64,000 bases of DNA from Hemerocallis citrina (GCA_017893485.1 CM030366.1:98701085-98765084); one strand, 5' to 3'. Positions 22,657-34,529 are shown, counted from the first letter of the stretch. A program made the numbers and translations. Notes: generated from the letters alone by a model not told the origin.

Positions 22657-24325
22657 TGATGAACACAAGAATATTCACATTTAGGAGCAATAAACTTATT
22701 ATAAATGCACATTTAAAAGCTCTATATGTGATATTTAACTCTTATTTTCTCTTTTCAATAGGAAACAGCCGATAACAGCAAACAAAGCAGATTACAGACC
22801 AATACAGACTACAGCAGAGATCAGTCGACTAATTCCTCAGCCAGTCGACCGGACAGAGAGTTTGCTAAGCCTCAGCATAGTCGACTTCCCCAAACACCAG
22901 TCGACTTGACCGAGAAATCGTGAAGCCACAGATGTTTCAGTACCAGTCGACTTACATCCAAGGCAGTCGACTGGTATGCGGCGGAGTGAAAGGATAAGAT
23001 GCAGCCGAATCTAAATCTAAATCTATCCAAACCCAGGCTACATGCGAATAATAACTTCTCCAACGAATCAAATCCAGAGACAGGGGATTGGCAAGAGCAC
23101 GTGGTTAGCAGATAAGGAATAAAAGAAGAAAAGAGAAAGATATAAATCGCCGATCAAATAAGGAAAGAAATAATAAAAAGAGAGGGACTTTCCTGAAAAA
23201 GGAGAAACCCTAATTCCTCAGCCGTGTTCTATAAATACCAACCAAGAAGCATGAATGAGAGGATCTTCTTCCACGTTCCTAATCACCGAATCACAAGTTC
23301 CAGAGTCATCCACAAGAAGCACTTTTATCGGCATCAAGGAAGGAGATAGGTATTCAAGTATTCGAAGGCAGCCGACTGTGTGACAGCCAGTCGACTTCAT
23401 TGCCGGACTTCATTAGTTTATTTCTTCTTCTTCTATTCTTTATGTTGGTCATGTATTCGAACTTGTTGATTAATAAAAGTATTATTATGCGGAACTAATT
23501 TCATAGTTGGGTAGATTGAAACCGTAGTTATGTAATGCTATATTCTTTTGAAATCTTCTACTTTACTTATTGATTGAATCTGATTGAATTGATATAGACT
23601 TATGATAATCAACTTGGTTCTCAAAGCTCTGAGAGCAGTCGACTGAGGTGAGAGCCAGTCGACTGACATACAGAGCTTGAGAATATCAAGTTTGCATTAC
23701 CATTTATCTGAATCTGTTATATGAGCATATTGAGACGACCCGTATCTCGTGCCCGTAAATTGTAACAAGGGAATCCTTTGGGGTTCTTGGTTCAATCAAC
23801 TTAAGGGATCTAGATCTGATACCAATTTCTAGAACCTTGAGTGTTTGTTCGTTTCCACTGATCTTATATTTTCTTTAAGTGCAACTTAGTAGATACCATG
23901 CTAAAAACACTTAATGAGAGAAACGAATTAGAGTAGATACCATGCCTAATTCTTGGCTTAGGGAAACAGTACTTTAAGGAGTAGATACCATGCCCTTGAA
24001 GGGAACAAACATGAGTAATAAGAAGAAGTTCAGAAGGTGACTTAGCATTACTGACTATTGGTGGAGATCTAAACCCAACTACTTCCTAAATATTTGTGAT
24101 TCAACACTTCTTAATTTAGTTTTAATCTTTTTATTTCTTTTAGACTTTTAAAACAACTCTTTATGATTCCTATTCTTTTTATTGATTAGTAAGTTAAAGT
24201 CTACAATCTCTGTGGGATCGACCCTTGCTATTGCTACGCTTTTCTAAACGATTCGTGCACTTGCGAGGTTTTTTTAATTTGTGTCTAGTTTTATCTATTT
24301 ATTTAGGTAACTAGATAGCACAACA
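22657..24325 (+). repeat. 3' LTR of the Athila-type element
   Basis: 1669 bp, the same length and ends as the 5' LTR, about 8 substitutions by eye, followed by the ACCCG target duplication. Nine of the ten GTCGAC sites are kept. Its own TATA box (23230-23237) would drive plus-strand transcription out of the element toward the 3' end of the NPH3 gene. Confidence 0.97.
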
Positions 24326-24330
24326 ACCCG

Positions 24331-24750
24331 ACCTATCTGGGTCTGGGTCCGGGTCCTAAAATGGGACCCGTTGTATTTTCGGGTCCAGGTCCGGGTCCGG
24401 GTCCGCTCAAAAGTGACCCGACCCGGATCCGGACCCGGACCCGTTAAAAAAAACCCAAAAAATCAACATAAAATTAAATATTATATCCTCATCCCTCCCC
24501 TCCTTTCTCCTCAATTCTAAATCTTTCTCTTCCAAACTCAAAACTCATGCATTTTTCTTCTTTCTTCTAGTTTAAATCATCCACTTGCCGCCTCCGCTCG
24601 CCGCTCACACTCCCACTCCAACCCGAACGGGTAGGAATATTTTAATAGGACCCGGACCCGGTCCTCACGGGTCCGTGTCCGGGTCCAATATTTGGACCCG
24701 TAGAGGACCAGGTCCGGTTAGTGAAGGACCCGACCCGATCCGACCTGATA
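24331..24750. repeat. GGGTCC/GGACCC-rich foldback repeat
   Basis: Runs of GGGTCCGGGTCC (24338-24410, 24675-24690) alternate with the complement GGACCCGGACCC (24413-24445, 24648-24660). The segment can fold on itself, and an AT-rich core separates the arms (24446-24600). With 14325-14377 it forms the pre-insertion target of the Athila-type element. It is a low-complexity or foldback element of uncertain class. Confidence 0.6.
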
Positions 24751-24922
24751 CCAATGCTACTCATAACTCATTAGCAATCGAAAGGAAATAAAACTTGATA
24801 ATGCATTTTCCATGTACTTTCCTCTCATATACAAAGATGTATCCACACCAAATGCAGATAATGCTATGTACATATATGTATCAATACCTGTGAAATCAAC
24901 TAACTGTGAAATCAAGTACAAT

Positions 24923-27595
24923 TCAAGAACACATTCTGGGGAGTGATTTTGAACTACTATGGCGGGATAGCTTCTTCGTCTTTCTCATCTTTGTAATCTG
25001 AGTCTGCATCTTCATGCAGAGTCTCTCCAACTCCTTCACTCTCCATTGCATTCCTTCGAGGTTTCTTAAGAGCTTCTGATTCTCAACTGAGAGGTCAACC
25101 TTCTTCGCACAGAGAATGATTTGTTCACTGTTAGCTGTTTGTTTTACTTCGCCTGAGTGTACTCCCAGGTTGTTGACATCTTTCAAAAGGCTTTTGAGCT
25201 TCGAATGCTGAGTGATTAGAGCTAGAATAGCAGTTCTTGAAGGAAACTTTGAATTCTGCACGAGTTGCTTGCACGATTCTGATGATAGCTTCTCATGGTT
25301 TATAGCGCAACAAATCTTCATCTTTTCTTCTTCTGATAACCGAGTGTGTACCTAAAAGAAATGGTATATAACAAGAATAACGTTAAATGTTAGCAAATGT
25401 GTCCGGGTAAAAGAAATTCAATAATTATGAATTTTTTTTTAAACTTTGGATAATCTTTTTGAATTGCAATTATTAATCATATTTGGTATCCTGCCTGAAT
25501 CCATCCTATTTTATTAAATAAGACCCACAAACACGAGAGATTAATGAAAACATGAACACATAAGCTATATCGTTATTCTATCTCAAATAATCAATCCTAC
25601 TTCATCAAAATGAGATACCCACAGACACAAACTAACACGTCAAATTCATTTACAAATAGACAGAAAAACAAACTAATCGATCCGGCATACCTGAAGGTAC
25701 ATGTCAATTGCTCGATAAAGTGAATCATGTGAAACCCTTGCTACATCAGGCAGAGCAGTGACCAACTCCTGAAACTTCAAAGGTTCCAATCCTGAATCTG
25801 GTGCAACTTCTGTCAAATATTTGTCTATCAAACACCCAACCTTCTTCAATCGAGCTATCTCCACCCTACCCTCACTATCAAGAAAAAACCCGACAAATCT
25901 CAGAACAAGATCTACATCATACAGACTTTCCGGTCCTGCTGGGGATGGAACGAGCAAATTATCCAACACAACTTGATCAATCTGAGCACCTATCATGGTC
26001 TCCAATCTAATCCTACATAAACTGCTCAAATTTTGAGATGATGAAACTCGCAGAATCCCGAACAGCTTCTTGCAAGGCACTGAGCTTTGATCTAAGGAGT
26101 ATAACAAATCAACGATGGTCTCGGTAACTTTCTTCTTCCCTTCAGGAGTAGAATTGAAGAGACTAACCTTGAGATAGTAAAAGAGGAACCTACTTATAGC
26201 CGCATCATCTAATTTCTGCGTAATCATTTTCTTGATTGCCTTCTCTATAATCAGAGAATTCAAACAAGTGAGATCTTCAAACCACCAACTTCGACAGTGA
26301 TTAATTTTTGTGCTCAGAGTGCTTTTCGTATCAAATGAGAAGAGAAAGGCAGAGCTTTCGGGCGAGGAACCGGAACAATCCGAAAGCGTGGCAATTCTCC
26401 TTACTAAAGAATGCAAGAGCCTGTCCAATATCCCTGCTGAGCTTGCTATGGAAACAAAATCTTGACATTGTTTCAAAGCATTGATAACCTCCGACCACTT
26501 CCAATACGAAATGCTCTCAAGAGATTTCTCAGTTTCCTTGGTTATTTCGGCCATTTCTAAAAAATAGGCAGCTAAGTGGGCTAGGCAAGTGTTGTTTGGA
26601 GTCAACTGAATGCCACCATTGTTGTAACAGAATTTGCTTATGATCTCAAAAGCTTCAGCTCCTCCTGGTAGTTCAAGAAGGACAACTTTGAGGGTCTTTG
26701 TTGTCTCCATGACCGATAACTTCGCAAACAATTTTCGTAGTCTACCACAAAATGAAGAAAGGATTTCCTAAACAGAGATAAAGTTGTAAAATCTTAAAGT
26801 CCTCAAAAATTTTGAAACTTTTGAAACTTTTGAATTGAGTGAACAACTAAGATTAGCAGACAAGGTATGTTATAGTGATGGTCATTGAATATAGAGGTAA
26901 ATGGAATAGGAGGCGGCAAAGAGAGCAGCATTATTCCTTCTCAAATGGCAAACAGTAATAGTACAACCAAAGGGGCATTGGCCAGCATTAATTCAAGGAG
27001 AGATTTAAGAAGGATGGGTGAGCAATAAATCCTTACATGAATTGGGTTATAAACGAATAAGCTAGACAGAGAGAGAGAAGGCTATTGGGCAATGTCAACA
27101 CCAAACCAATAGATGCCATTGATGAAGCAAATTGCTATGAATAAAATAACAGAGAAATGAAGCAAACATTCTAATAAGGAAGATGTAGTGACTCCCAACT
27201 GAACCTAAAAGAAGTGAACAAAAAACAAAAATAAAGTATGAAAACAGAGGCATTGGAATTTTAACTAAGGTTGTGAAGGACAAAAAGAAGAAGAAGAAGA
27301 AGAAGAAGAGCACAAACTACATATATCTCATAAAAGACAAAAAATTGTGTGGATTATTCCAAGGACAAGGTAGAAGAAGATGCCATCCACAATTACCAAA
27401 ATAAACCCTCAAATTAAGAACCAAAAAATAGGTATAAGAAAACAAAACAAAACATGTTCTGACAAGAATAAAAAAATTGGTATGATAAATACTAATTACG
27501 TGGAAAGACAAAGTTTTAAGGATAAATTAGATGATTACCTTGTCCACAAAAAAGATCTCTTCACCATTAACGTCAACTTCAAGGTTGCAAACCAT
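24923..27595 (-). CDS. BTB/POZ-NPH3 family protein, three exons, 520 aa
   Basis: Exons on the minus strand: 27595-27539, 26767-25691 and 25351-24923. All introns are GT-AG (donors AAG|GTAATC and CAG|GTATGC, acceptors TTTAG|GAA and TTTAG|GTA), all phase 0; total 1563 nt. The protein starts MVCNLEVDVNGEEIFFVDK, the short N-terminal BTB typical of this subgroup (LPGGAEAFEIISKFCYNN at about 50-70). The NPH3 domain runs from about residue 180 (WWFEDLTCLNSLIIEKA) to about 430, with YDVDLVLRFV, LIDKYLTEVAPD and HDSLYRAIDMYLQ. The C-terminus has VHTRLSEEEK and a coiled coil (about 455-505). Length and layout resemble Arabidopsis At3g22104-like proteins. Family members are thought to be CUL3 E3 adaptors in blue-light and auxin-related signalling; the target of this one is unknown. 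No stops or frameshifts are seen, and it is the only host gene in the window. Confidence 0.92.
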
Positions 27596-27773
27596 CTCCA
27601 AAGCTTGTGCAAACAAAATTATTCTAGAAAAAGAAAGAAGTATAAAGATGAAGATGGGAAAGGTGGTAATGAACAAAAAGTAAACCACAAAGCTTTAATC
27701 TCAAAAGGGTTTGCACCAAACTGAGGTGAAGGAGGATGATGCTCTTTGCATTCCTCACTCTACACTTCCAAAG

Positions 27774-27783
27774 TTTATATATA
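27774..27783 (-). promoter_or_regulatory. TATA box of the NPH3 gene
   Basis: The minus strand reads ATTATATATAAAC, about 180 bp upstream of the ATG. It predicts a 5' UTR of roughly 150 bp. Intron 1 (771 bp) also holds a (GAA)n run at 27285-27310. Confidence 0.55.
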
Positions 27784-27795
27784 ATTCTTCAAACA

Positions 27796-28531
27796 CAAAG
27801 AAAACATAAACGAAAATAAAACTAACACAACAAACATCTTTATTTTTGCCAGTTGCCATGTGAAGTTGTGAAAATATTTTTTTGGGGGGGACTAAAATGC
27901 TCCTATCTTACCCTCTAGTCTTACAAATTTAAATTTAAAAAAAAGTGAGGGTTTTTAGTACTGCAATTGCAATTTCCCAGAATGCCCTTGCCCTATTGAA
28001 TTGTATTCTCAATTGCTGTGTTATCTTTGCATGTGGGTTTAGTGTGTTTGGGGTTTCCCTTGTTCCCTCTCTTTGCTTTAAAGCATTTGAATGTTACATG
28101 CTACTGGTCCACAAGAAAATATTTATTTCTGAAAACTGTTTGAACTGGTAGTATCTAATTTCGTGATTTCTTTGTAAGATATGGTTTTTGGTCTATCGGC
28201 ATATCAGTTATTATGACAGATAGCAAATAAGACTAAACAGCAATATTTAAGATGAGAAACTGATAGTTTGATACTACAACAAGCATAGTAAAACAAAGCA
28301 GGAGATCCGGCGTTTGAAAATTTACCCTTGAAAGATATAAAGAGGTCCAGGGTCCAAATTGAGTCAAAGGGTACCCTTTAAATTATGTTGGATGTCGTGG
28401 GCATTTTGGTAGTGGTCTTCTTAAATTTGCAACAGTAGACAAATAAATGTACTTTTAAATTTATGCCCTTCTCATATATTGAGCTAAATCATTTATTAAT
28501 TTAGGCTACCTATTACTCAGCTGAGAATTTG

Positions 28532-28536
<5 letters not shown>
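27796..28536. other. Upstream region of the NPH3 gene, no gene seen
   Basis: AT-rich non-coding DNA with short homopolymers. No coherent frame or repeat is found. It ends in a (TA)n run at 28537-28580. Confidence 0.6.
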
Positions 28537-28580
<44 letters not shown>

Positions 28581-28583
<3 letters not shown>

Positions 28584-28791
28584 GCTTCTTCCATTGCAAA
28601 CGCTACTGTAGCGTTTGCAAACGTGCACACCACTTAACCCGTCATTGGCGATGACGGGTTAAGGCAAAACACATAACCCGTCATCACCAATGACGGGTTA
28701 TGTGTTTTGCCTTAACCCGTCATCGCCAATGACGGGTTAAGTGGTGTGCACGGGTTTGCACAACATTTGCGTTTGTAATGGAAGATAGCCC
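28581..28791. mobile_element. Foldback MITE in a (TA)n run, 211 bp
   Basis: It is bounded on both sides by (TA)n. Ends are GAGGCTTCTTCCATTGCAAA and, as reverse complement of the right end, GGGCTATCTTCCATTACAAA. The inner 130 bp is a near-perfect inverted repeat (GTGCACACCACTTAACCCGT and its complement), and each arm contains smaller palindromes AACCCGTCAT..ATGACGGGTT. No coding capacity. Confidence 0.85.
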
Positions 28792-28819
<28 letters not shown>

Positions 28820-28822
<3 letters not shown>

Positions 28823-29007
28823 CAATGCTCCATTGCAAAAGTAAATATTGTGAAAACGCGTAAAAACCACATAGGCCGTTATTCCCAACAATGACCTAGG
28901 TTAGGTTATAAACACAATCCGTTATGTTATAACCAACGGCCTAGATTATATTAAGCCTGAAGTCGTTGTTCCCAACAACGGCTTCAGTGGTTTGTAATAG
29001 AGCATTG

Positions 29008-29009
<2 letters not shown>
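28820..29009. mobile_element. Foldback MITE in a (TA)n run, 190 bp
   Basis: TIRs are AGCAATGCTCCATTGCAAA and, reverse complement of the right end, AGCAATGCTCTATTACAAA. It is flanked by (TA)n at 28792-28819 and 29010-29041. Inside are hairpin words GGCCGTTATTCCCAACAATG and GTCGTTGTTCCCAACAACGG. Confidence 0.85.
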
Positions 29010-29055
<46 letters not shown>

Positions 29056-29811
29056 TGAGAGAGAGAGAGAGAGAGAGAGTAATGCTCAGCTGCAAACAGG
29101 TTTATTTGCACAGATCCATATTGCAAACCGAGTTCCTGGTCGTTGGACCGTTTCGATCATGATCCAACGACCAAGATCGATCCCGCCCATCAACCCCCTT
29201 TTTCACTTAACTGAGGAGGGTTATTTTGGGAATTTTACCCCCAAATAACTCTTCGACTTAGCCCATCAGCCAATCTCTTGCACTTGCACTTTGTCGAAGC
29301 TGATCAAGTCCTAATTTTTTGGCCAAATTTTAGCCTAGGTCGTTGTTAAGAACAACAGCCTAAGTAGTTCAAAATATTTTTTGAACCTTAGCCGTTGTTT
29401 CCAACAACGACCTATATATAACCTAGACCGTTGTGGGAAACAACAGTTTAGGTTATACAACTTTTTTAAAACACTTGTACTAGTTTGCTCAATTGTCTAC
29501 CTCTATCTCTCACTCTCTTCCTTGCTCGAACTCTCTTGCTCATTTCAGAACCCAACAGCACTAAACCCTAGCTCCGGTACAATGACTTTAGGTAAGCTAA
29601 TTGTTTGAGAGTTTTTATGGTTAGGTATTTGGGTTTTTTTTAAAAATTTATTATTATTTTTTTGAGTTTTTTTTAAGTTGTAAAATTTTAAATTTAATTG
29701 AAGCCGTTTTCTCAAACAATGACCTTCATTAACCTTGGCCGCTGTCTCAGACAACAGCCCACGGTCAATAAGAAATTTAAAAAAAAACTCTTCGTGTCTG
29801 AGTTGATGTCT

Positions 29812-31925
29812 TATTTGGAGGGTTCACGCTCATACAGCAAGGCAACTTGCTCAAATTATTTATATTAACTGAAGCCATTGTTATAAACAATGACCTATGT
29901 GAGATTAGGTGGTTGAGATTAAGTCGTCGTTATTTTTTTTCCATTTAAAATTTTTCATTAGATTAACCTACCGTTATTTGAATACTAGTAATTCTATACG
30001 AAGAAACGGATAAATTTGTGCATATAATTTAACAAACAACTCAACTCTACACAAGAACCAAGACACAAGAACATACTATTTTTTTGAAATTGGTATGAAT
30101 AAAATAGAAGAACAATTAAAGTGGGACTTTTAGGTGAGAGAGGATCATACCGGAGAACAAATTGAAAAAAAAAAATCCACACACAACCCCCTAGGTATTG
30201 GGTAGGTTATGGTTGGAGGGTTAGGGTAGGGTGTACACAAACGATTCTATCTATTGGATAATACATGAGAACTTATTTAAACATAATTTTTGTATATTTG
30301 AAATGTCAGAGTAATTTTAGCTTTAATTTATTTAAAAACCATTTAACTTTAAAAAAAATTTCCTTACGTTCTACATGATCCCAATAGATGTGTTCATCCC
30401 CTTCATTAGAAATGTCATCACATTTTCATAATAAATAAAATTATTCAATAACATGGTTCACTTTACCACTACACTTTAGTACGCAAAAAACCCTAAACTA
30501 GAAACAAAAATAAAGAGGAAAAAATGGTTTTCAAACCCCCTAAAAGTCAGAGAAAACTAATGGTTTTTTGACATTTGTGGTTAACCCTTAGGTCGCTGTT
30601 TTGCAACAACGACCTAGGTATCTTAATTTTTTTATAAACGACAAAATGAACGAAAAACATTTATGTCTTAGGCTACCCTTAAGCCGTTGTTGTAAACAAC
30701 ATCCTAGGTTATACTAGGCCGTTGGTTGGAACGACTTCCGTTTAGTATTTAAACATATACGAATTACCTTTCTACACTTAATGGAGATTTCTCTTACGAT
30801 GTTCAGGATCTCAATAGACGTGTTCATGCATTTCCTTATTGATGTGATTATATAATTATTTTTAAAAAAGTTCGTAAAATATATGTTCATCGTTTAGTAG
30901 GACATTCCCCTTCTTTTCTTAACATTAGGGAATGAACTTAGGTCTTTGTTGGAAATGACGACCTAAGTTAGGGAATTTTTTTACTTCACAATATTTTTTT
31001 TGTTTTTATTCCAAGCAAAAAATTTCAACTATTTACCCTTACTGCTAAAAAATAAATTTAATAAAATAATAAAATATTTAAAATATGGGAATTATCTTTC
31101 TACACTTAAAGGAGCTTTCCCTTACGATGTACATGATCTCAATAGATGTGTTCAAGCACTTTCTTAGTGATGTCATCATATAATTAATTTAAAAAAATGT
31201 CGTAAAATATAAGTTCATCGTCTAGTAGGACATTCACCTTATTAACATTATAAACCAATATTTAAAAAAAAATCCCCCCCCCCCCCTCCCTAAAAAAAGT
31301 ACATCCATAGAATTCCCAAATAAAAATAAAAAATTTATTATACCCTAACCCTCCCCTAACCGTCCAATCATACCCTTCACCTTAAACCCTATCCATACTC
31401 CTAACCATACGTCATTTCTCATTTATTATCATTATCTGATATGATCATTTCTCTCTCCTAAAAGTCCCACTTTAATTTGTTCTTCAATTTTTTCTGTACC
31501 AGTTTCTAAAAAATCATATGTTCTGGTGTCTTGATTCCTGTGTAGAGTTGTTTGTTAAACTATAAGTATGAATTTATCCTTTTCTTGGTATGGAAATAGT
31601 AGTATTCAAATAACGGTTTTAGATTAGCTAATTCAGTGAACTCTTGTTTTTTTTTTCTTTTTCTTTACCTTTGAATTTTAAATGTAAAAAATAAAGTAAA
31701 AAGGAAAATAACAAATTCGTTGTGTGGAACAACGACTTTAGTTTTAAATGAAGTTCATCCAGAATAAAGTTGCTATGTGCCATGAATCTGTCCATTTCAT
31801 ACAACTGAAGCCGTCGTTTGAATCAATTACCTAGTCTCACCTAGCCATTTTTTTTAACAACGACTTCATTTTATATAAAATTTTTGAGCAAGTTGCATTG
31901 CTCTCTGATTTGAACCCTCCCACTT
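29812..31925. repeat. Nested long inverted repeat inside the large TIR element
   Basis: The left arm (29812-30230) and right arm (31340-31925) are inverted copies. Shared words are GAGGGTTCA, AACTTGCTCAAA, GTTATTTGAATAC, TTAACAAACAACTCAACTCT, ATTAAAGTGGGACTTTTAGG and GGGTTAGGGTAGGG. It is probably a second transposon that landed in the 7-kb element. Confidence 0.7.
30345..31255 (+). repeat. Three direct copies of a 130-165 bp segment
   Basis: TTTCTACACTTAA, TTACGATGT, CATGATCTCAATAGATGTGT and TAGTAGGACATTC recur at 30758-30928 and 31089-31250, with a third, more diverged copy at 30360-30430. They sit in the loop of the nested inverted repeat. Confidence 0.65.
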
Positions 31926-32539
31926 AGGTCGTTGTCTCCAACGAAGAGCAAGGTTAAATGAGGTCGTTGTCTCAAACAAAGGCTTCAGTTATACCTTAAC
32001 AACATAAAAATGGCTATTGTTCATGTCAGAGAGCAAGGGAATTGATACAAAAATTTATATTTTAACTGAAGTCCTATCCAACGACGGCTATGGTTATATT
32101 ATGTCTTTGTCTTGGAAGACGACTTCGGTTGTTCAAAAATAGGCATACCAAGTCAGAGAGTAATTCTTTTGTCTTCAATTTGGCATTGAGCTTAGCCCAT
32201 TGTGTGCAACAACGACCTACGTTAATGAAAAAAAACAAACAAAGGCATCAGCAGCAGTTGAAGTTGCTGCACTTGTATCCCATCAGCAACAATATCCACA
32301 AAAATTGACTTTACTTCACTAACAACAATAGCTTCACAATCACTTCAATCCACAAAAAAACTAACAACAAATACAATATAATCAACATCAATAAGATAGA
32401 GAATTTTTAAAGTTAACTAACATAAAAATATTAACATTAACATTAATACCATGTTTCACGTACAACACGAATCAAAAAACACTCTTTCCTACCCCGGTAT
32501 GTAGTGTTGTGGTGCTCGCCTCTTCCGAGTAGGTTGTCA

Positions 32540-34529
32540 CCAAATACACCCAATTTGGGTTACTTGTGATATCTTCTTCTTGCAACTTGGTCTTCTTCTT
32601 TGTACTCTTTTTGATGCTCTTCTTGTTGCTCTTCTTCTTGTGGTGAAGGTTGGTGTAACCATTGTTGCACCAAGCGAGATGACCTATTAATCACGCTCTT
32701 ACGATGCTGTGACGTACGTTCGTATATAAATAACGGGTCAGTCTTTCGCCATCTCCTACCTCTTTTAGTGAGCCCCGACATGAAGTAAGCATCTTCCGAG
32801 CGAAAGCTTTCATGTTCGCGGCGGCATTGCTCTTAAGTACCTGTGCACATTCCTTTGTAATATCCCATGTATTATCGATCTACAACAAAGATGAAAATAT
32901 TGGAGCACAATTCCATGAGGAAATCATCAATTTTAAAACAATTAATGTGAATAAAAAAAATATATTTCAAACAAATTTGACTTACCAACAACCAATATGA
33001 TGATGCCATTGGTTGGTACATGTGTTATGACGTAGAATATGCCGGTGGTGGTTCTCTCTCTCTTCAGAATTGGTACTTGAATGCTAACTTGTACGTCGGT
33101 CTTTGGAGGTATGTACAAATGTGTTATTCCCCGGTACCAAGTCATGTACGTTATAATTGAAGTGCCATCATACGGCTTGACATCATCAAATACAATTTCA
33201 AATCTTTGCTCATTCCAAATTGATACAACACCACGGTGGAAATCTGCCCAGTCATGATTGGGCATACGACGCGTACCTCTAATGGCGTGTAACTCAGCGT
33301 TGTACCGGCGACTGATAAGAATTTCCTACTTTAGCCCAATTGACGAAGGACTCTATCCGGCCAATTATGCTACACCGTACCAAAGTTGACGAGTACACGC
33401 TGGTGGTAGTCTTTCCACACGCTCGGAGGTATAAGACTCACAAATTACCAATTTATCTTGCAGTTGGTCGAGCTCGTCTCTGTAATATGTTAGAACTCCT
33501 TTTGGGTTGTTTTTGTAGCTTCGACTACCGACCCAATACACACCTAAAGGTGGTCGCATCTCAACGATGGGTGCAGGGGCCACCCAACCCTCCGTGGATC
33601 TCGTAATACAGGGATGACCCAAGTGTATACATTCCCATGTCCAAATATGAATCAAGACCATCCACCCAGTCGTCTCAACTCCATCGAGAGCAACTCACAC
33701 AATATCTTGTACAGGATGGTTAATGTGCAATTTTTCCAACTATACTGGTTGGCTAAGCTTAGGTCAGCGAGTAATCGTAGATACATAAGCGGGACAGTAT
33801 CTCCGGTGGAGTTAGGCAAGAGTACACCTCCAAGCACTGTTATAATATATGTCATAGTGTAGCACTGCACGTTATAGTCACTCGATGCATCGGTCAATTT
33901 TCCTTCAAAATATTCCTTCAACAATGATAGTCAGATTGATTATCTGACAAAAATACCATCATCATCAAACCCTGTACCGAGGAGCTCATTACACAATTCT
34001 AATTTTTGGAAAATCATATTACCCGTCACGACCATCCCATATATTGGAAGACTAGAAATCATGGCGATATCTTGCATTGTCTCTGTCATCTCCCCAACTG
34101 GTAGGTGAAAACTGTGTGTCTATGGCCTCCATCGCTCGACGAGGGCTGCAAAAATTGCTCGGTCTAGTTTCACCTTAACCATCAAACCAACTTCGTAAAA
34201 ATCGGCTTCAACAAAGTACTCATGGGTACGTGGGTGCATCTTCAATGTCACGTGCGTTCGAAAGTTACAATTTTGTGTCGTCCCTCTCCTCACTTCCTCG
34301 GATCTGTGGTGGTCTTGCAAAGTGAGTATGTCTGGATGTAAAGGTCCTGGACAGTGATATTCACCCGAAGACGATGCACCAACCTACACCAACGTTTAAA
34401 ATTTTATTATTGTACATTCAATATTACGTATACCAAATTCACAATAAAAACTAATAGTACACTTACTTCTGTGGAAGGTTCGCCCCTACCACTACCAGAC
34501 GGCCTTCTGGTTCCCCTTGTTCTAACCAT
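32540..34529 (-). pseudogene. Plant mobile domain (MAIN/MAIL-like) gene, degenerate
   Basis: Exon 1 (34529-34467) encodes MVRTRGTRRPSGSGRGEP and ends at a GT donor. Intron 1 is 83 bp and exon 2 starts at 34383. The domain shows FYEVGLMVKVKLDRAIFAAL-VERWRP, then HSFHLPVGEMTETMQDIAMI, GNMIFQKLELCNELLG, SLANQYSW, TWECIHLGHP, YRDELDQL and a C-terminal DWADFHRG, YMTWYRGITHLYI and SNAAANMKAF. This is the aminotransferase-like plant mobile domain. An in-frame TAG stands at 34120-34122 where a Glu codon is usual, more stops follow at about 33935-33945, and frameshifts split 33924-32942. PMD proteins occur both as host silencing factors (MAIN, MAIL1) and as passengers of transposons; here it lies inside TIRs. 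It is non-functional as it stands. Confidence 0.8.

Larger units (their letters stand above)
14383..24325 (+). mobile_element. Complete Athila-type Ty3/gypsy element (9943 bp)
   Basis: Two 1669-bp LTRs (14383-16051, 22657-24325) start TGATGAACAC and end GCACAACA. The 5-bp target duplication ACCCG is perfect at 14378-14382 and 24326-24330. The PBS TGGCGCCGCTGCCGGGGA follows the 5' LTR after 6 bases, and a purine tract AAGTTTGGGGGTATT precedes the 3' LTR. One uninterrupted gag-pol frame lies between. By eye the LTRs differ at about 8 positions (near 14936, 15028, 15077-15079, 15098, 15589 and 16013), which indicates a recent insertion. There is no env frame between pol and the 3' LTR. The element carries the paired AGTCGACT palindromes and the leader hairpins described separately. 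Confidence 0.97.

Noticed and set aside
27095..27511. Minus-strand frames with Phe runs
   Set aside because: They fall in intron 1 of the NPH3 gene and reflect the (GAA)n tract.
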